This document shows, piece after piece, positions 14,134 to 18,508 of a stretch of DNA of 18,508 nt. The notes beneath the pieces were generated by a model, which searched no databases, was not told where the DNA came from, and saw nothing but the letters and a program-made list of their open reading frames with translations. The position numbers were made by a program, and so were the translations under genes. Each line of letters opens with the position of its first letter. The first letter of the stretch is position 1. The stretch is taken from positions 1 to 18,508 of the forward strand of contig JAEWQC010000080.1 in the NCBI GenBank assembly GCA_023399355.1. The letters are read 5' to 3'. Origin of the DNA: Bacillota bacterium (GTDB taxonomy: Bacteria; Bacillota; Clostridia; Acetivibrionales; DTU013).

Positions 14134-16683
14134 TCAGGCAAACCTGAGAATAAAGGATGCACCTTTTCCAGGTCCCCGACTTTCAGCTTTAATGGAACCG
14201 TAGATTTCATTCATATAAGTAGCGCAATTGTAAAGACCGTAGCCGTATCTTCCGGTTTTGGAAGTAAATCCGTATTCAAAAACCTTTTCAAGCAGATCTT
14301 TTTTTATGCCCACTCCCGTATCCTCAAAACGCATATATTTACCTGAGCCGTCTTCCCCCATGGAAACGGTTAATGTCCGTCTTACCCCGGTGGTCTCACA
14401 CATTGCATCCTTGGCATTTGAGAGGACATTCACGATGATAAAAAATAACTTTGCTCTATTTGCGACAACCTTAAAGCTTGCCGTAATAGTCTTTTCAATA
14501 TTGATCCCGAATTTGTCAAAGGTGGCAATATTGATTTTTATTGCATCCTCCAGTATGGGTTCTACCTGGAGTTCTTCGAATTTAAGATCGATACCGGCAT
14601 AAGTTTGTTGAGCTGCGATGGTTTCGTTAATAGCCCCGACTTTATCCCCAAGCCTTTCCACATTATACCTGAGCTGGTTCTGCAGCCTGTTTGCAGCAGT
14701 TCCCAGTTTCAGATAAAACTGCATGAGCTTTTTGCCTTTGGCGTCAACACAAATAAATTCTTCCAATCTGTACATGTTTTCACTCAAAAGCCTGCCCGCC
14801 CGGATCAGGTCATCCAGCACCGTTGATTTGGTGCCTTCCTCCATCAAATGTATGGATACGCTTACGCTATTGAGGATATTTCCTATGTTGTGAAGAATAT
14901 CCGCCGCGATATCTGCCATACCCTCTCGTCTGGCATGTTCTACAAGCTTACTGAAGGTGCCGTTCAGCCTGTTCATCAGCACGAGCCCTCTGAGTGCGGT
15001 ACTTATGTTGGTGGAAAGCATCTGGTATATCGACTCATCCAACGGTCCGGGTTCAAAAAGCGCAAAACCCATCACCTCATCTGTAATATGCAGCAGGTAT
15101 GCAAATGAAATGTTCACACGCCTTTCCCCAAATATCACCGATAACTGCTTTTTTAAATTTCCGGCTGTATTCCGGGCTTTTTGGCGCCTGCCGTTCTGGT
15201 ATCTTAGAACAAGTACACTGTTCTCAAACAGATTTTCTTCAAAATCCGTATCGTTAAATATGGATTTTGAAATAAACAGAAGGCAACCCGGAATGTTTAA
15301 TTTTGGCAGGCCGATTTCCAATGCGGCAATAATATTATCCAGGCTGAAATTGATTAATAACGAATTGCCGACATCCTGTAGCATCTGATCGATCTTTTTC
15401 GATTCCACCATGCCAATTCCATGACTGCTCGCCGAACTCTCGCTTATGCAGACCTGGGACTGTTGGATCAAATCGCCTGCCCATTGCAGAGAGTCCGGGT
15501 CTTTTAGCAAATAGGGATAAACAAGCTTCCTCAAATTGAGCATCAGCGATTCCACAGGATGATCGATTTGGCACCTTCGAAGCTGCGATCCCAGTTCGGG
15601 CAGAAAAAGGCTCTCATCCCTGCAGTTACATGCAGAAATAAATGAATTGACAAGTCGCTCACAATCCATTCCGGAATTACTATGCAAAAAGTCCATCCAG
15701 GTGATTATTGAATCCTTCTCCTCTTCCGTAATCCCGGCTAGACTGTGCCCGGCATATTTGATTTCGCGTATTGCAGTGTTTCTGACCGGTTCCGGCAGAC
15801 AACCGCAGGATTCCCTGAAAATGATAGTGGTGTCCAGTTTCGTGACTAGTGGTATGTGTCCGTCATATAGCAGTTTGACAATATTTTTGCAGCCATAATA
15901 TCCAAGTTCCCTCCAGGGGAAATAAACCGTTGTAAAAGCCGGAGATAGATATTGAGCCGCTTCACCGTCTTCGTAACTGGTTATGGCTATATCACCCGGT
16001 ACTTTTATTCCTCTTTCCTCCAGTGCATTGAGCAAATATTCGGTTCCGGCCAAATCAAGCGAAATAATGGCCTCAACGTCAAGCAGTCTTTCATCCAGAA
16101 GGATCTCCACAGCCCGTCTGTTCCTGTCTTCGACAGCATAGCCCTCCAGGTCGGTGTCACTGATGTAATAACGGGAATCATGTATGCCATACAGTTCCAT
16201 CGTTTTTTTGTAGGCATCTTTTCTGTCATCTGTTCTGTAGTGATCAATTAAAGCGATTTTAGTAAAATGGTGTTTCTCGATGAAATGCTTTGTAATGTTG
16301 CTTATATAGGTGTTCCCGGCAAAATAGACACTGGGTATGTCTTCATATTCACTTCCAATGCTAAGAAGCGGAATGGAGCCGAATCTGGAAAGAAAATCGA
16401 TGCGATTGTACATGATTCCAGCTTTTGTCCAGCCCAGGAACATTAAGCCGTCAAGCTCATACTGCTCTATATGGTCAAGAACCATATCCACCTGATGGGT
16501 AAATTTATAGGCAATATGAGAGGAATAATAACCGAATCTGATAATGTCCACATTAAATTCTTTTGCAGCTTCAATGATACCCATCATAATCTGGATATGA
16601 AAGTCATGGTTCTGGTTATCATCCAGAAAGCCGATTCGAACTCTGTCTTTTTTAACAGGTCCGGATTTCAGCAAATAATCCAT
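14134..16683 (-). CDS. Soluble histidine kinase with LacI/GalR-type ligand-binding sensor domain (first paralogue)
   Basis: An 849-residue protein with the same architecture as its downstream neighbour: type-1 binding-protein domain (about 14-290, GFLDDNQNHDFHIQIM, AITSYEDGE, SCGC at 292-295), helical linker, GAF-like region (about 430-575), then the histidine kinase core with H598 in LHNIGNILN, N-box N756, D788 in DTGVGI and a modified G-box GRYGYGL at 811-817. The usual His before the glycine is Tyr here. It has no membrane or DNA-binding segment. GGGGG lies 5 bases before ATG 16683. It follows the receiver-diguanylate cyclase gene after a 76-bp gap and is followed after 16 bp by its paralogue. 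The pair is well diverged, so the duplication is old and the ligands may differ. Confidence 0.88.
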   Translation of the reverse strand: MDYLLKSGPVKKDRVRIGFLDDNQNHDFHIQIMMGIIEAAKEFNVDIIRFGYYSSHIAYKFTHQVDMVLDHIEQYELDGLMFLGWTKAGIMYNRIDFLSRFGSIPLLSIGSEYEDIPSVYFAGNTYISNITKHFIEKHHFTKIALIDHYRTDDRKDAYKKTMELYGIHDSRYYISDTDLEGYAVEDRNRRAVEILLDERLLDVEAIISLDLAGTEYLLNALEERGIKVPGDIAITSYEDGEAAQYLSPAFTTVYFPWRELGYYGCKNIVKLLYDGHIPLVTKLDTTIIFRESCGCLPEPVRNTAIREIKYAGHSLAGITEEEKDSIITWMDFLHSNSGMDCERLVNSFISACNCRDESLFLPELGSQLRRCQIDHPVESLMLNLRKLVYPYLLKDPDSLQWAGDLIQQSQVCISESSASSHGIGMVESKKIDQMLQDVGNSLLINFSLDNIIAALEIGLPKLNIPGCLLFISKSIFNDTDFEENLFENSVLVLRYQNGRRQKARNTAGNLKKQLSVIFGERRVNISFAYLLHITDEVMGFALFEPGPLDESIYQMLSTNISTALRGLVLMNRLNGTFSKLVEHARREGMADIAADILHNIGNILNSVSVSIHLMEEGTKSTVLDDLIRAGRLLSENMYRLEEFICVDAKGKKLMQFYLKLGTAANRLQNQLRYNVERLGDKVGAINETIAAQQTYAGIDLKFEELQVEPILEDAIKINIATFDKFGINIEKTITASFKVVANRAKLFFIIVNVLSNAKDAMCETTGVRRTLTVSMGEDGSGKYMRFEDTGVGIKKDLLEKVFEYGFTSKTGRYGYGLYNCATYMNEIYGSIKAESRGPGKGASFILRFA

Positions 16684-16759
16684 TTTTTACCCCCGGAAGC
16701 ATGGCGGGCAGTTGATGAAGCCAACAACCAGCCCTGTCTTGATTAGAATACCGAACTCT

Positions 16760-18508
16760 TTAATCGTTCACGGGTTTGAGTGATTTTAAATCTTCCATGA
16801 ATTGTGTGAGTGGTTTTGGAATATTATAGTGATAGCCCTGAAGAATACATTCCTTCGTGTCCAGTATCTCTCTCTGCTGCTTTGTCTCAATACCACTAAT
16901 GAGGATATTCAGATCCCAGCTCTTAATGATATCCATCAAGGCAAGCAGGAAATTGCGGTTTTTTTCGTCATCGACTATATTCTTTACATAATTCTTGTTC
17001 AGCTTTACGATTGTATCCTTCGGAACCTGCTGCAGAAATACGAATGCAGGATATTCGCTCTCAAAACCATTCAGGATGAACTGAACGCCTATATCATTGA
17101 GTTCCCTTATGACAGCCAGCGAAGCAGCCGTGGCCTGCAGCGAGAACTTTTCCTCAAGTCCCAGCTTTAAAAAAGCCGGATCTATTTCAGCTTCCTGCAA
17201 TGTTCTTTTAACGATATTGACGAAATCCGGGTTGTAAAATTGCTTTGTCGTGCAATTGACAAGCACAAAAAACTTATCATAGCCGGCATTGTGAAGAGTT
17301 TTCAAGTGCTTTACAGAATTTTGCAGGATACAGGCGCTTAATGAAATGATCTGTTCGGATCTCTCGGCAACATGTATGAATTGATCCGGCTGCAGCGTAC
17401 CCAATTCAGGATGTATCCAGCGGGCAAGCGCCTGTACGCCGATAGGCTTGTCCTGGCTGTTTACGAGGCACTGGAAATATACATCGATCTGGTTGTTGAA
17501 AACTGCTTTCTTCAGATCGTTTTCAATCAGGAGATCACTCATGAAAGAAATCGATTCCGGATTGTCATAATACTTGTACACACCATTGAACTTTTTCGCC
17601 TCATATAGCGCTATATCCGCATATTTCAACAACACTTCGGCAGATATGGAATCCTGAGGATATGCACTGATCCCTATGCAGCAGGATACATTTATTTCAA
17701 AGCCGGAAATGAAAAACGGCCTTTTAATGCTGTTAATCAGTGCTTGTGCGACCCTTGCAGTTTTCTCCCTGTCAACGGCATTTATTATTGCGGTAAACTC
17801 GTCCCCGCCAAGTCTGTACAATGCCTTTGCGACAAGCTCCCTGCTTGCAAAATCGGAAATTGTGCAGGCATCCTCCCCCAAAACTTCTTTGATGCGTTCA
17901 GCCGTTTCTATCAGAAGCCGGTCGCCCACATCATGACCCATTACATCATTTACATTCTTGAAGCCATCTATATCGATAAAGAATATTGCGAATTCCTCAT
18001 ATTTAAATAAATCAGCATTAGTGATAATCGACATCGAAGAATAGAAAGAACGCCTGTTCAGAAGCTCGGTCAGTGCATCATAATATGCGCTGTGGGCAAG
18101 CAGCTTCTCCTTCTCCTCACGAAGTGATATTTCCGCTGTTAGTTTCTCAACAAGCACTGTCAGTTCCTGAGTGCGTATATCAACCTGCTGTTCCAGGTTT
18201 TCAATATGTTCGGTGATCTGACGTTTGAGATTCCATTTCGTTGCCATGGCAAGGGTGATCTGTTTGAGTGATACACTGTCAAAAGGCTTTCTGATAAAAA
18301 GCAGGTTATCATTCTGCCCCAGCTTGGAAATGATCTGATCCCAGGAATAATCGGAATAAGCTGTGCAGATGACTACTTCTACATCAGGATCGATCCTCCA
18401 GATTTGTTCAATCGCTTGTATCCCGTCTATTCCCGGCGGCATCCTCACATCCATGAAGATGACCGAATAAGGGTCTCCGGAATCTTTGGCCACCTCCACC
18501 ATTTTTAC
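16760..18508 (-). CDS. Receiver-GGDEF-degenerate EAL protein, N terminus cut by window edge
   Basis: At least 582 residues are visible; the frame stays open to the window end. Counting from the Met codon at 18502, the first 90 residues are the C-terminal two-thirds of a receiver domain: phospho-acceptor D18 in FMDVRMPPG, then CTAYSDYSW and K72 in RKPFD. A coiled coil (about 92-135) leads to a GGDEF domain (about 140-310) with an intact GGDEF motif at 232-236 and metal residues in FIDIDGF. The RxxD inhibitory site before it is missing. The C-terminal EAL domain has lost key residues: EAL is QAL (357-359), DDFG is NGFE, and the KxD motif is KLN. It should therefore make c-di-GMP but not degrade it. 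The start lies outside the window, so the true N terminus must include the receiver's first strands with the acidic pocket. It is the first visible gene of an operon with two kinases that could phosphorylate it. Confidence 0.9.
   Translation of the reverse strand, partial: VKMVEVAKDSGDPYSVIFMDVRMPPGIDGIQAIEQIWRIDPDVEVVICTAYSDYSWDQIISKLGQNDNLLFIRKPFDSVSLKQITLAMATKWNLKRQITEHIENLEQQVDIRTQELTVLVEKLTAEISLREEKEKLLAHSAYYDALTELLNRRSFYSSMSIITNADLFKYEEFAIFFIDIDGFKNVNDVMGHDVGDRLLIETAERIKEVLGEDACTISDFASRELVAKALYRLGGDEFTAIINAVDREKTARVAQALINSIKRPFFISGFEINVSCCIGISAYPQDSISAEVLLKYADIALYEAKKFNGVYKYYDNPESISFMSDLLIENDLKKAVFNNQIDVYFQCLVNSQDKPIGVQALARWIHPELGTLQPDQFIHVAERSEQIISLSACILQNSVKHLKTLHNAGYDKFFVLVNCTTKQFYNPDFVNIVKRTLQEAEIDPAFLKLGLEEKFSLQATAASLAVIRELNDIGVQFILNGFESEYPAFVFLQQVPKDTIVKLNKNYVKNIVDDEKNRNFLLALMDIIKSWDLNILISGIETKQQREILDTKECILQGYHYNIPKPLTQFMEDLKSLKPVND

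Noticed and set aside
14117..14210. Longer start (ATG 14210) for the second kinase
   Set aside because: It would overlap the upstream kinase gene by 77 bases and lacks a ribosome binding site. GTG 14117 has GGGGGAG at ideal spacing and gives an N terminus matching the paralogue.

Overview
The window comes from a spore-forming, Gram-positive anaerobe-like bacterium, most probably a member of the Clostridia. Evidence for this is a spore-coat transglutaminase (Tgl), a SpoVB-type flippase, a 3D-domain wall enzyme, an MntR/MntH pair, an ISLre2-type insertion sequence, strong GGAGG-type ribosome binding sites and some GTG starts. The species cannot be fixed from sequence alone. I saw no rRNA, tRNA or CRISPR array.

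Layout, left to right. (1) 1-1761: an apparently intact ISLre2-family insertion sequence. It has imperfect 21-bp terminal inverted repeats, one full-length transposase on the minus strand, and a strongly structured non-coding left end. (2) 1762-3337: a short gene-free stretch with a bidirectional terminator, then a minus-strand two-gene operon. The operon encodes a CheY-like receiver and a fusion of an MshEN-type (c-di-GMP-binding family) domain with a CheX-like phosphatase domain, and has a clear sigma-A promoter. (3) 3482-4507: an orphan plus-strand gene of unknown function with a FG-GAP-like calcium-loop motif and a C-terminal TPR-like segment, ending in a terminator. (4) 4591-6469: mntR and mntH, the manganese-sensing repressor and the NRAMP manganese importer. 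A DtxR/MntR-type operator lies between them. (5) 6578-11490: a sporulation and envelope block. It holds an unknown helical protein translationally coupled to tgl, a convergent membrane-anchored 3D-domain protein, and a divergent spoVB. (6) 11547-18508: a minus-strand signalling operon. A receiver-GGDEF-degenerate EAL protein (cut by the window edge) is followed by two tandem paralogous soluble histidine kinases whose sensor domains are LacI/GalR-type ligand-binding domains without a DNA-binding domain.

How the genes may work together. The most interesting part is the right-hand operon. Two cytosolic kinases with sugar-binding-type sensor domains sit directly downstream of a receiver-linked diguanylate cyclase, which suggests that ligand sensing is passed by phosphotransfer to c-di-GMP synthesis. 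At the other end of the window, the MshEN-CheX/CheY pair looks like a possible c-di-GMP-responsive phosphatase module, so the window may contain both a producer and a reader of c-di-GMP. This link is inference. The domains and gene order are read from the sequence. The manganese module and the sporulation/envelope genes appear to be independent neighbours.

Several starts were moved from the longest open frame to a downstream start with a good ribosome binding site: 3482, 4591, 6578, 7561, 9985 and 14117. The last of these removes a 77-nt overlap between the two kinase genes.
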